64,000 nt of DNA from JALNZU01 sp964463695 (lineage in GTDB: Bacteria > Bacteroidota > Bacteroidia > Bacteroidales > F082): contig CAYXCZ010000001.1 of NCBI GenBank assembly GCA_964463695.1, forward strand, positions 124,001 through 188,000, in the 5' to 3' direction. This document shows, one piece after another, positions 7,038-14,242 of the stretch. Both the position numbers and the translations under genes were made by a program. The notes beneath the pieces are model-generated. The model was not told where the DNA came from. It ran no database searches and worked only from the letters and a program-made list of their open reading frames with translations. Numbering within the stretch: the stretch's first letter is position 1; every line of letters starts with the position of its first letter.

Positions 7038-8642
7038 ATGCATACAATATTGAATTTCAAGTATTTAATTGCGCAAGCATTTATTGTTTTTTTGATTTTA
7101 TTCATATCCGTTAACGTTTCAGGACAGCAAGACAGGGTCTTTGAAAGTTTTTGTGAACAAAGTCAGGCACAAGTGAAAAACCCAATTCGCCTACCCGATT
7201 CCGGAATCCAACCAATATGGAATGAAAAAGCACTTATGTTTAAGTTTGCCCCTTCCTTTACAACTGAAAACAAAAGCTGGATTATTCCACAACCTTCACA
7301 GTACCGCTTTACAGCTTTCTCTTTTAACAACCACCAAACATATAGCTTTACCGATTCGATTCCCAATGCATCTCTTTCACCCATCTGGAGCGAAATTCCA
7401 AACGGAGAAGTATATTTGAAAACAGAAGCAGTGAGTAAAGATAAACAAGATATCGTGTTGATTAATAAGCGTTTATTTTATAAAACCGCATCCTTTTGTC
7501 CGCCATACCCAGCTGCACAATACGGTTATTCCGAAGCATTTGACAAAGGGATGACTTTTATGTATCAGCAGCCACATATTCAGCAATGGTTTCATTCTGG
7601 CCGTCCTGATCATGAAAAACACACCCTTTATTGCTATTCAGCACTTGAAGTTGGCAGTGTAATAAATGCTATGGTACTTCACCACAAACATAATCCCAAA
7701 AACGACACATCACTGGTAATTGCTTGTAAGGCAGCAGACTACCTAATCAGCAATAGCGAAAGCAAAACTTCTCCCTTAAGTGGATTTCCTCAGGTGTATG
7801 AAGGAGACAGGCTCACAGCAGGAAAATTTTCAGGTGAGGTTTTGTTAACCGAACCAGCGGCAACTGGTCTTAGTTATCTTAATTTGTTTAGCATTACCGG
7901 TGATAGTGTTTACCTGAATGCTGCTCTTCAAATTGCAGAAACTTATCGTAAAACTCAACTCACTTCGGGCACCTGGTTTATCCGATTGAACAAAATGACC
8001 GGGCAACCCGCTTCCGAAGTATTGTGCATCCCTATTAAAATTGTCAACTTCTTACAAATTCTAACAGAAGAGCATCATTATCAAACATTTAAGCCAGTAA
8101 TAGAAGCCGCCATCGGGTGGACATATGAAAATCCGGTTAAAACGTTTGATTGGACAGGCCAGTTTGAAGATGTTGAAGCTGTTGAGCCATATGAAAATCT
8201 TACAAAATATGAGGCTTCATGGTTTGCACAGTTTTTATTAAATCATCACAATGAGGACACGAATAATGTGCAACTGGCAAAGGCCTTGATTGATTTTTGT
8301 GAAGATCAATTTGTTGTTTGGGAACAGCCGGCCATGTATGATAATTGGAACAACAGCACCCAAAGCTGGCATGTGCCTGCTGTGCTCGAGCAATACCATT
8401 GTTATGTACCTATTGATGCTAGTGCGGTGCAAATGATTGACACATATTACCTGGCATATCAAAAAACAGGAGAATCCATTTATCGTGAAAAAGCATTAAC
8501 GCTTGCAAACAGCCTGGTCAATACTCAGGAAAAAAGTGGTAAAATCCCAACGTTTTGGGCATCAGGCTTTAATGAATTTTGGAATAATTGCATGGTTAGC
8601 AGCTTGTTTATGCTTGATAAGTTGAGTAATCTGGAAAAATAA
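7038..8642 (+). CDS. Secreted alpha/alpha-barrel (six-hairpin glycosidase-like) protein, function unknown
   Basis: A 534-residue exported protein. The N-terminus has a basic start, a hydrophobic stretch (YLIAQAFIVFLILFISVNVSG) and an SGQQ cleavage region. About residues 40-150 look like a beta-rich domain. The remainder is helical with repeated aromatic-rich hairpins such as AACKAADYLISN-type and GDSVYLNAALQIAETY, typical of six-hairpin/alpha-alpha toroid enzymes (glucuronyl epimerases, unsaturated glucuronyl hydrolases and relatives). EPYENLTKYEASWFAQFL and WNNCMVSSLFMLDKL are distinctive but match no family I can name with certainty. No T9SS sorting domain is visible. A role in polysaccharide processing is an inference from fold and export only. 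Confidence 0.6.
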   Translation: MHTILNFKYLIAQAFIVFLILFISVNVSGQQDRVFESFCEQSQAQVKNPIRLPDSGIQPIWNEKALMFKFAPSFTTENKSWIIPQPSQYRFTAFSFNNHQTYSFTDSIPNASLSPIWSEIPNGEVYLKTEAVSKDKQDIVLINKRLFYKTASFCPPYPAAQYGYSEAFDKGMTFMYQQPHIQQWFHSGRPDHEKHTLYCYSALEVGSVINAMVLHHKHNPKNDTSLVIACKAADYLISNSESKTSPLSGFPQVYEGDRLTAGKFSGEVLLTEPAATGLSYLNLFSITGDSVYLNAALQIAETYRKTQLTSGTWFIRLNKMTGQPASEVLCIPIKIVNFLQILTEEHHYQTFKPVIEAAIGWTYENPVKTFDWTGQFEDVEAVEPYENLTKYEASWFAQFLLNHHNEDTNNVQLAKALIDFCEDQFVVWEQPAMYDNWNNSTQSWHVPAVLEQYHCYVPIDASAVQMIDTYYLAYQKTGESIYREKALTLANSLVNTQEKSGKIPTFWASGFNEFWNNCMVSSLFMLDKLSNLEK

Positions 8643-8774
8643 CTTAAAATAAAGTATTGCAATAATCTTTTGTATATAATTGATTTCATGATACTTAAAA
8701 AGTATTCAGTCATTAAGCAAACCCTTCCGGAGTTATGCAAAACGGGCTTCTGGCCAACTTGAGTAAATAAAGCT

Positions 8775-8782
8775 TATCTTTG
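8775..8782 (+). promoter_or_regulatory. -7 promoter element (TATCTTTG) for the RhlE-type helicase gene
   Basis: Exact TAnnTTTG match. Transcription from here gives a leader of about 108 bases before the ATG at 8896. The -33 region is poor. Confidence 0.5.
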
Positions 8783-8804
8783 CAGCATCTTAAAAAAAGA
8801 AGAA

Positions 8805-8847
8805 CGGCAAGTTGTAAGCCGCTACATAATAATCTTTCCTTTTGCCG
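8805..8847 (+). promoter_or_regulatory. Helicase leader stem: CGGCAA ... TTGCCG
   Basis: CGGCAA (8805-8810) pairs with TTGCCG (8842-8847) across a 31-base loop inside the 5' leader. Several RNA helicase genes are leader-regulated in bacteria, but no such control is proven by this stem alone. Confidence 0.3.
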
Positions 8848-8895
8848 GTGCAGAAAATGCAACGTCTTTTCCGGCCTCATTTTACACTCATTTTA

Positions 8896-10116
8896 ATGTC
8901 TTTTAAAAATCTCAATCTGATTGAACCTGTCATGAAAGCCTTGACAGCCGAAGGATATACTATCCCAACACCCATTCAGAAACAATCTATTCCATTTGTA
9001 TTGGAAGGACGCGATCTTCAGGGTTGCGCTCAAACAGGCACAGGCAAAACAGCCGCTTTTGCAATTCCAATTATTCAACTGCTTCAACAGCAAAAACAGC
9101 ACAAAAATGCTATAAAAGTATTGGTACTCACGCCAACAAGGGAATTAGCAATCCAAATCGACGAAAGTTTCGCCGCATATGGTAAGTTCACTTCGATGCG
9201 ACATACAGTCATTTTTGGTGGCGTATCTCAACTCCATCAAACCAATGCACTTCGACGCGGAATCGACGTGTTGACAGCTACTCCAGGTCGTTTGTTAGAC
9301 CTTATCAATCAAGGCTTTATTGACCTGAGACAATTGGAAATCTTTGTTCTCGACGAAGCTGACCGTATGTTGGACATGGGCTTTATTCACGACGTGAAAA
9401 AAGTCATCGCCTATCTCCCAGCGAAACGACAAACCCTTTTCTTTTCGGCTACCATGCCACCAGAAATTCAGAAACTTGCTAAATCCTTGTTGGTTAACCC
9501 TGCCAAAGTTGAGGTAACCCCCCCTACGTCAACAGTTGATAAAATTGAACAAAGCCTTTATCACACTAACAAAAATGATAAGCCAAACCTTCTCCTACAT
9601 TTGCTTGACGAGAATAAGATTCGTACTGCTTTAGTTTTTACGCGTACCAAACACGGAGCTGATAAGGTGGTGAAATATTTACTAAAAAATGATGTGGATG
9701 CTGCTGCTATTCATGGAAATAAAAGCCAAAACGCACGTCAACTCGCACTTAATAACTTTAAAAATGGGAAGTTACGTGTTTTAGTCGCCACTGATATTGC
9801 AGCCCGAGGAATTGACATTGATGAACTGACACACGTGTTCAATTACGACTTGCCGGAAGTGCCCGAAACTTATATCCACAGGATTGGACGTACAGGAAGA
9901 GCCGGTAATTCAGGAATCGCAATCGCCTTTTGTGATACAGAAGAAAGGGGCAATTTAAACGATATTCAAAAACTTATCGGCATAAAAGTCCCTGTAGTTG
10001 AAGCACATCCTTATCCGGCAATTTATGGTCTTCCAATCCCTAAACCTGCTCCGATTCAACGCAGCAGACCAGTTTACCGACAGGATAACCGTCCAAGAGC
10101 CCGAGTGGCACGATAG
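8896..10116 (+). CDS. rhlE: DEAD-box ATP-dependent RNA helicase, RhlE type
   Basis: A 406-residue cytosolic RNA helicase. ATG 8896 gives the family start MSFKNLNLIEPVMKAL; an earlier in-frame TTG (8842) lies in the leader. All motifs are present in order: Q motif (IPTPIQKQSIP), Walker A (AQTGTGKTAAF), PTRELAIQ, TPGRLLD, VLDEADRMLDMGF, FSATMPPEI, then the second RecA domain with ALVFTRTKHGA, VLVATDIAARGIDI and HRIGRTGRAG. The C-terminal tail is short and basic (R-rich), fitting RNA tethering. The RhlE group unwinds structured RNA in ribosome assembly and mRNA turnover, often at low temperature. It is monocistronic, with its own -7 element, a leader and a strong terminator. Confidence 0.93.
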   Translation: MSFKNLNLIEPVMKALTAEGYTIPTPIQKQSIPFVLEGRDLQGCAQTGTGKTAAFAIPIIQLLQQQKQHKNAIKVLVLTPTRELAIQIDESFAAYGKFTSMRHTVIFGGVSQLHQTNALRRGIDVLTATPGRLLDLINQGFIDLRQLEIFVLDEADRMLDMGFIHDVKKVIAYLPAKRQTLFFSATMPPEIQKLAKSLLVNPAKVEVTPPTSTVDKIEQSLYHTNKNDKPNLLLHLLDENKIRTALVFTRTKHGADKVVKYLLKNDVDAAAIHGNKSQNARQLALNNFKNGKLRVLVATDIAARGIDIDELTHVFNYDLPEVPETYIHRIGRTGRAGNSGIAIAFCDTEERGNLNDIQKLIGIKVPVVEAHPYPAIYGLPIPKPAPIQRSRPVYRQDNRPRARVAR

Positions 10117-10161
10117 AAAAACAGGTGATTCTACCAGATTAGAAAAACCTTGCATTAGAGA

Positions 10162-10199
10162 CCCGCAAACGATCAAAAGTTGTTTGCGGGTTTTTTTTT
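10162..10199 (+). terminator. Rho-independent terminator after the helicase gene
   Basis: A perfect 9-bp stem (CCCGCAAAC at 10162-10170, GTTTGCGGG at 10182-10190) with an 11-base loop, followed by nine T residues (10191-10199). Confidence 0.93.
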
Positions 10200-10297
10200 A
10201 TAGCAAAAATTGAAAATTTGAAAATGATGACATTTAATTACAATTGGAAAAAATTGAAGTAATTTCGTTGCATTCAACGATAGGTAAAACTGATATT

Positions 10298-11599
10298 ATG
10301 GAGAACCTGAAACCATTTCTAACTGCTGCAGAAATGAGCCATGTGTTAAAGCATGCACTGTCAATCCCCAATCTGATCAACGAAGATGATACAGCAATCA
10401 TCTGGATTGATCTGACTTTTCTCAACAACAGGATCAAGCAACTTAAGCAGGCTTTTCCTTCGTCAACTACTCATACTATCGCATTGAAAGCTAACCCATT
10501 AACATCGATTCTACATAAAATGAAAGCACTGGATGTTGGAATTGAGGTAGCAAGTTTTCCAGAAATGTACATGGCAATGGCAGCAGGATTTGAACCTGAA
10601 AAAATCATCTTTGATTCACCTTCCAAAACAGTGTCAGAAATCGGGTTCGCTCTTAAAAATGGCATCCACTTAAATGCTGACTCCTTTACGGAACTCGAAA
10701 GAATTGATGAAATTTTAAAAATAAACTCCTCCAAAAGCATCATTGGTTTAAGAATTAATCCACAGGTTGGTAGCGGTTCAATAAAGACTACCAGTGTGGC
10801 AGGCGAAATTTCCAAGTTTGGAGTCCCTATTAGCACCAATCGCCATCAAATTAAAAAAGTTTTTGCTAAGTATAAATGGCTCAATGCTGTCCATGTTCAT
10901 ATAGGTTCACAAGGTTGTCCTGTTCCATTGCTCATTCAGGGAATCAAAACAGTTGTTGATCTGGTGAACGAAATAAACGTTGAACTCAAACAACAATCTT
11001 CAAATCAACTCATTACGGCCGTTGATATTGGAGGAGGTTTGCCTGTAACCTATCATCAGGATGATAAAGTTTTATCCATGCATGAATACAATCATTTGCT
11101 CAAAGCAGCGATTCCTGAACTTTTTAGTGGACAATTTCGAATTATCACTGAATTTGGAAGATATATCCATGCCAATGCCGGTTGGGTTTCTTCACGTGTT
11201 GAAGTAGTGAAACGGGAAAGTAATCACGCGATTGCAATGGTACATGTGGGTGCCGATATGCTACTGCGTGAATGCTACAATCCGCAAGACTGGCATCATG
11301 AGATTTCGGTTACTGACACTTTTGGCAATCTTAAAAATAATTCAGATAAAAATAATTACATGATAGCCGGACCTCTTTGTTTTTCGGGAGATGTGATCGC
11401 ACGCGACCGGCAACTACCAGTTATTGAAGAGAATGATTTCATTTTAATTCACGATACGGGCGCTTATACCTTTAGCATGTGGTCGAGGTACAACAGCAGG
11501 CAAATGCCAAAAGTTATAGGATATTCAGATAATGGTGCTCATTTTGAAATACTAAAGGAACGTGAAAGTCTTCAGGATGTAGCAAATTTCTGGAGCTAA
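10298..11599 (+). CDS. Fold-type III PLP-dependent decarboxylase-like protein (DapDC/ODC family)
   Basis: A 433-residue soluble protein of the alanine racemase-like TIM barrel plus C-terminal beta domain. ATG 10298 starts at MENLKPFLTAAEM; an earlier TTG at 10244 precedes a -7-like TAATTTCG and is unlikely. Lys64 in THTIALKANP is the PLP Schiff-base lysine. VHVHIGSQG and AVDIGGGLP are the cofactor-binding segments, and RECYNP carries the Cys near the second-subunit active site. EFGRYIHANAG replaces the usual EPGR, unlike standard diaminopimelate decarboxylases. It resembles Y4yA-type and siderophore- or amino-acid-associated decarboxylases; the substrate is not decidable. It converges on the LRR gene 14 bp downstream. 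Confidence 0.75.
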   Translation: MENLKPFLTAAEMSHVLKHALSIPNLINEDDTAIIWIDLTFLNNRIKQLKQAFPSSTTHTIALKANPLTSILHKMKALDVGIEVASFPEMYMAMAAGFEPEKIIFDSPSKTVSEIGFALKNGIHLNADSFTELERIDEILKINSSKSIIGLRINPQVGSGSIKTTSVAGEISKFGVPISTNRHQIKKVFAKYKWLNAVHVHIGSQGCPVPLLIQGIKTVVDLVNEINVELKQQSSNQLITAVDIGGGLPVTYHQDDKVLSMHEYNHLLKAAIPELFSGQFRIITEFGRYIHANAGWVSSRVEVVKRESNHAIAMVHVGADMLLRECYNPQDWHHEISVTDTFGNLKNNSDKNNYMIAGPLCFSGDVIARDRQLPVIEENDFILIHDTGAYTFSMWSRYNSRQMPKVIGYSDNGAHFEILKERESLQDVANFWS

Positions 11600-11613
11600 A
11601 GAATTGTTCCCGG

Positions 11614-12882
11614 CTAGTATACAATCACAAAATCGCGGGATTTAAGCTCTGCTTCGCGCGATTTAAGTTCTGCCCGATCGGTTTCATTGAGCCGGAAAGC
11701 GTTATCCTTTATTATTAAAAGTTTCATTCCCTGTTTGTTAAGTAGTTCCCAGGGAAATCTGTCGATAAGATTACCCTGTACATCAAGATCGGTAAGCGAA
11801 ATCATTGCTGAAAGGTCAGGAAGGTTGATGATCCGGTTTTTACCCAATCCAACTCTTTGCAGTGTGGTACTTCGCGCTATCCAATCCGGAAAAGCAGGCA
11901 GTTTATTGTTGTGTACATACAGGTAGTTCAGGTTTGAAAGACCTGCCAGATTATCAGGTAGCTTTTCGATTTGATTGTAAGAAAGAAAAAGTCGATTTAA
12001 GGCCGCTAAGTTACCCAATCCTTCAGGAAGAATTTTCAATTTATTGTAATAGAAATCAACCTCCTTAAGTTTCGTAAGTTGGAGAATTTCTTCAGGAAAC
12101 TGCTCAAAATCATTACCATAACAAATGATTTGTTCCAGTTTTTTTAGTTTGGCAAAAGAAGACGGTAACTGTTGAAGTTGATTTTTACCAAGGTTCAAAT
12201 GTGTGACCGCTGCAAGGTCACCTATATTTTCAGGGACATTTTTAAGTTTATTGCCACCAAGTGAAATCTTACTAATTTTTGCCAGTCTTCTGATCGATTT
12301 TTTAGTAAGTTTTAGTTCGTTAAAATTAAGATTTAGCTCCTCAAGACTATCCATTTTTGAAATAAAGCATGGAATGCGAGTGATCTTATTATTCTCGAGA
12401 TCAAGTATTTTCAGGTTTGGCAACTTACGAATACTGCGCGGAATCTTCTTTAATTTGTTACTATGAAGCGAGAGCACTTTAACAGATGGATTGTTCGAAA
12501 ACCTGATTTTGCTGAAATGATTCTGATCGAGATGGATTTTTTCTAAACTATCGGATCTAAGCAATGAAGGAGGAAAATATTCAAGTTCGTTTTGTTGCAA
12601 GCGAATAATTTTTATACTTTTAAACCTCTCTAAATCAGGTAGCTGAATGATCTTCATTTTTTGACCATCCAACACCGTCAAGCTATCAGGATGGATTGAA
12701 TCCAGCTGTTTCTTCCAGCTTTCCTGACGTTCGAGAGCTTCTGTTTCCATTACTTTAAGAAATGCCTGAAAAGAGGAGTCCTGTTGCAAACGTAACGATT
12801 GCTTAAGTTCCTGAGCCTGCAAGCCAGTTGATAGTATAAATACCCAAAAAATCAGTAATAAATAAAGTTGTATCCTTTTCAT
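11614..12882 (-). CDS. Secreted leucine-rich repeat protein
   Basis: A 422-residue exported protein with a signal peptide (MKRIQLYLLLIFWVFILSTGLQAQ). After a short helical region the body is a run of about 13 leucine-rich repeats of roughly 23 residues with the pattern LxxLxLxxNxLxxLPxxL. Examples are LKKIPRSIRKLPNLKILDLE and LQQLPSSFAKLKKLEQIICY. The regular IP/LP positions fit the bacterial small-LRR class. Such proteins usually bind other proteins or glycans at the cell surface; no partner is indicated. No T9SS sorting domain and no lipobox are present, so it may stay in the periplasm. Its upstream neighbour is the tandem adenylate kinase 85 bp away. Confidence 0.85.
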   Translation of the reverse strand: MKRIQLYLLLIFWVFILSTGLQAQELKQSLRLQQDSSFQAFLKVMETEALERQESWKKQLDSIHPDSLTVLDGQKMKIIQLPDLERFKSIKIIRLQQNELEYFPPSLLRSDSLEKIHLDQNHFSKIRFSNNPSVKVLSLHSNKLKKIPRSIRKLPNLKILDLENNKITRIPCFISKMDSLEELNLNFNELKLTKKSIRRLAKISKISLGGNKLKNVPENIGDLAAVTHLNLGKNQLQQLPSSFAKLKKLEQIICYGNDFEQFPEEILQLTKLKEVDFYYNKLKILPEGLGNLAALNRLFLSYNQIEKLPDNLAGLSNLNYLYVHNNKLPAFPDWIARSTTLQRVGLGKNRIINLPDLSAMISLTDLDVQGNLIDRFPWELLNKQGMKLLIIKDNAFRLNETDRAELKSREAELKSRDFVIVY

Positions 12883-12967
12883 AATTTTTTCTCATAAAAT
12901 CTAAAAACGATCTCAGATTAAGGCGGCAAAACCACAGCAGCTCATCAATTAATCCTAATTGGCAAAA

Positions 12968-14140
12968 CTATCGCATAATTCTGATTGCTTTTGAAACAGA
13001 ATCCTTAAGGCTTGCATACACTTCATGAGGGGCCCCTTTAGCATCAACATCTATCACCTGACCCCGTGAAGAATAATAATCAAGTACAGGTTCGGTGCGT
13101 TCTTCATGCTCCTGAAGTCGTGCAACAATAGATGCTGCACTACTATCGTAAGGCATGCTCGAAGCTGTTCGTGACCTGGCATCAAGTCGGCGTATAAGCT
13201 CAAAAACAGGTACTTTAAGATTGATAACACAGGAAACACCGGTTCCCTTCTTTTTCAATAAACCATCAAGAATGTATGCTTGTACCAAGGTTCGGGGATA
13301 ACCTTTGAAAACATAACCCCTACCCGATCCATCCGTATTTTGTAATTTCTTTTCTATCAGGCGTATGACAATTTCATCGGGCACAAGAAGTCCTTTTTCG
13401 AGTAAGGGCGCAATCTGAGAAGCCAGACTACCATTATTTCTGACTTCTTCATTCAGTAATTCACCTGTTGAGATAATAATGAAATTGAAATCTTTTGCCA
13501 GCTGCGAAGCTTGAGTGGCCCTACCCGCTCCAGGAAAACCAAACATGATAACATTGGCAGGTCGTCGATTCAGTTCTTCTGTCAAATGTTTATTTATACG
13601 ATTAAACACTTCCTCAGAAGTGCCCAATCCATTGATGCGAGTGAGAATTCCTGCATTTTCGTAAAACTCAAGCAAAGGAAAAGTTTTTCGGTGATACTCT
13701 TCAAGCCTTCGCTTAATTACTGTTTCATTGTCGTCACTCCTGTTTTGCTCCTTAGCCCGTTGAAGCAATCGTTTTGTACATTCTTCATCACTTACTTCAA
13801 GTATGAAAATCCGTGTGAGAGAGGTGTGAAGGCGCGTAAAAAGACCATCTAAAATATAGGCCTGCACATAGGTTCTTGGAAAACCATCGAAAAGCCACCC
13901 ATCTGCATTGACTTCCGATGAGAGTGCATTTCCAATAATCTGAACAATGATTTCATCATCTACCAAACCTCCGGCTTCGATAATGGATTTGGCTTTCAAC
14001 CCTAAATTTGTGCCGGTTTTGATTTCCTTCCGAAGTGCATCGCCGGTGGATAAATAATTCAAGTTATAGTTCGACATCAGTAGTTCAGACTGAGTGCCTT
14101 TACCCGCTCCAGGAGGTCCAAAAAGAATAAGATTAAGCAT
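12968..14140 (-). CDS. Tandem adenylate kinase: active-looking N domain, degenerate C domain
   Basis: A 390-residue protein made of two adenylate kinase domains (about 1-190 and 195-390). Domain 1 has a full set: Walker A GPPGAGKGTQ (Lys14), AMP-site STGDALR, GWLFDGFPRT (Asp85) and the short-LID Arg/Asp region NRSDDNETVIKRR. Domain 2 keeps the fold but reads GFPGAGRATQ (Lys to Arg207, Gly to Ala208), STGE instead of STGD, and KGYPRT with Lys279 in place of the Mg-binding Asp. Both domains share the unusual nonapeptide VQAYILDGL right after PRT, which indicates an internal duplication rather than a fusion of distant paralogues. Domain 1 should interconvert ATP, AMP and ADP; domain 2 is probably non-catalytic. 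A separate canonical adk may exist elsewhere in the genome. Confidence 0.88.
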   Translation of the reverse strand: MLNLILFGPPGAGKGTQSELLMSNYNLNYLSTGDALRKEIKTGTNLGLKAKSIIEAGGLVDDEIIVQIIGNALSSEVNADGWLFDGFPRTYVQAYILDGLFTRLHTSLTRIFILEVSDEECTKRLLQRAKEQNRSDDNETVIKRRLEEYHRKTFPLLEFYENAGILTRINGLGTSEEVFNRINKHLTEELNRRPANVIMFGFPGAGRATQASQLAKDFNFIIISTGELLNEEVRNNGSLASQIAPLLEKGLLVPDEIVIRLIEKKLQNTDGSGRGYVFKGYPRTLVQAYILDGLLKKKGTGVSCVINLKVPVFELIRRLDARSRTASSMPYDSSAASIVARLQEHEERTEPVLDYYSSRGQVIDVDAKGAPHEVYASLKDSVSKAIRIMR

Positions 14141-14204
14141 AGCTGTAAAATTTGTAATAAAGATACAATGATAATTCAGACCATTGAATATTTAACCGTG
14201 AGGG

Positions 14205-14218
14205 GCTTTTTAAAAAGC
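14205..14218. repeat. 14-bp perfect palindrome between the GH3 and adenylate kinase genes
   Basis: GCTTTTTAAAAAGC, flanked on the left by AGGG and farther right by CCCCT (14233-14237 region). It lies just after the end of the GH3 operon and before the adenylate kinase start. It could act as a termination structure, but there is no clean run of T after it. Confidence 0.35.
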
Positions 14219-14242
14219 ATAACTCAACCCCTACAGGCTGTA

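Noticed and set aside
8842..8895. Upstream TTG start for the helicase gene
   Set aside because: The added 18 residues are not conserved in RhlE, and the TTG lies in the stem of a leader hairpin.
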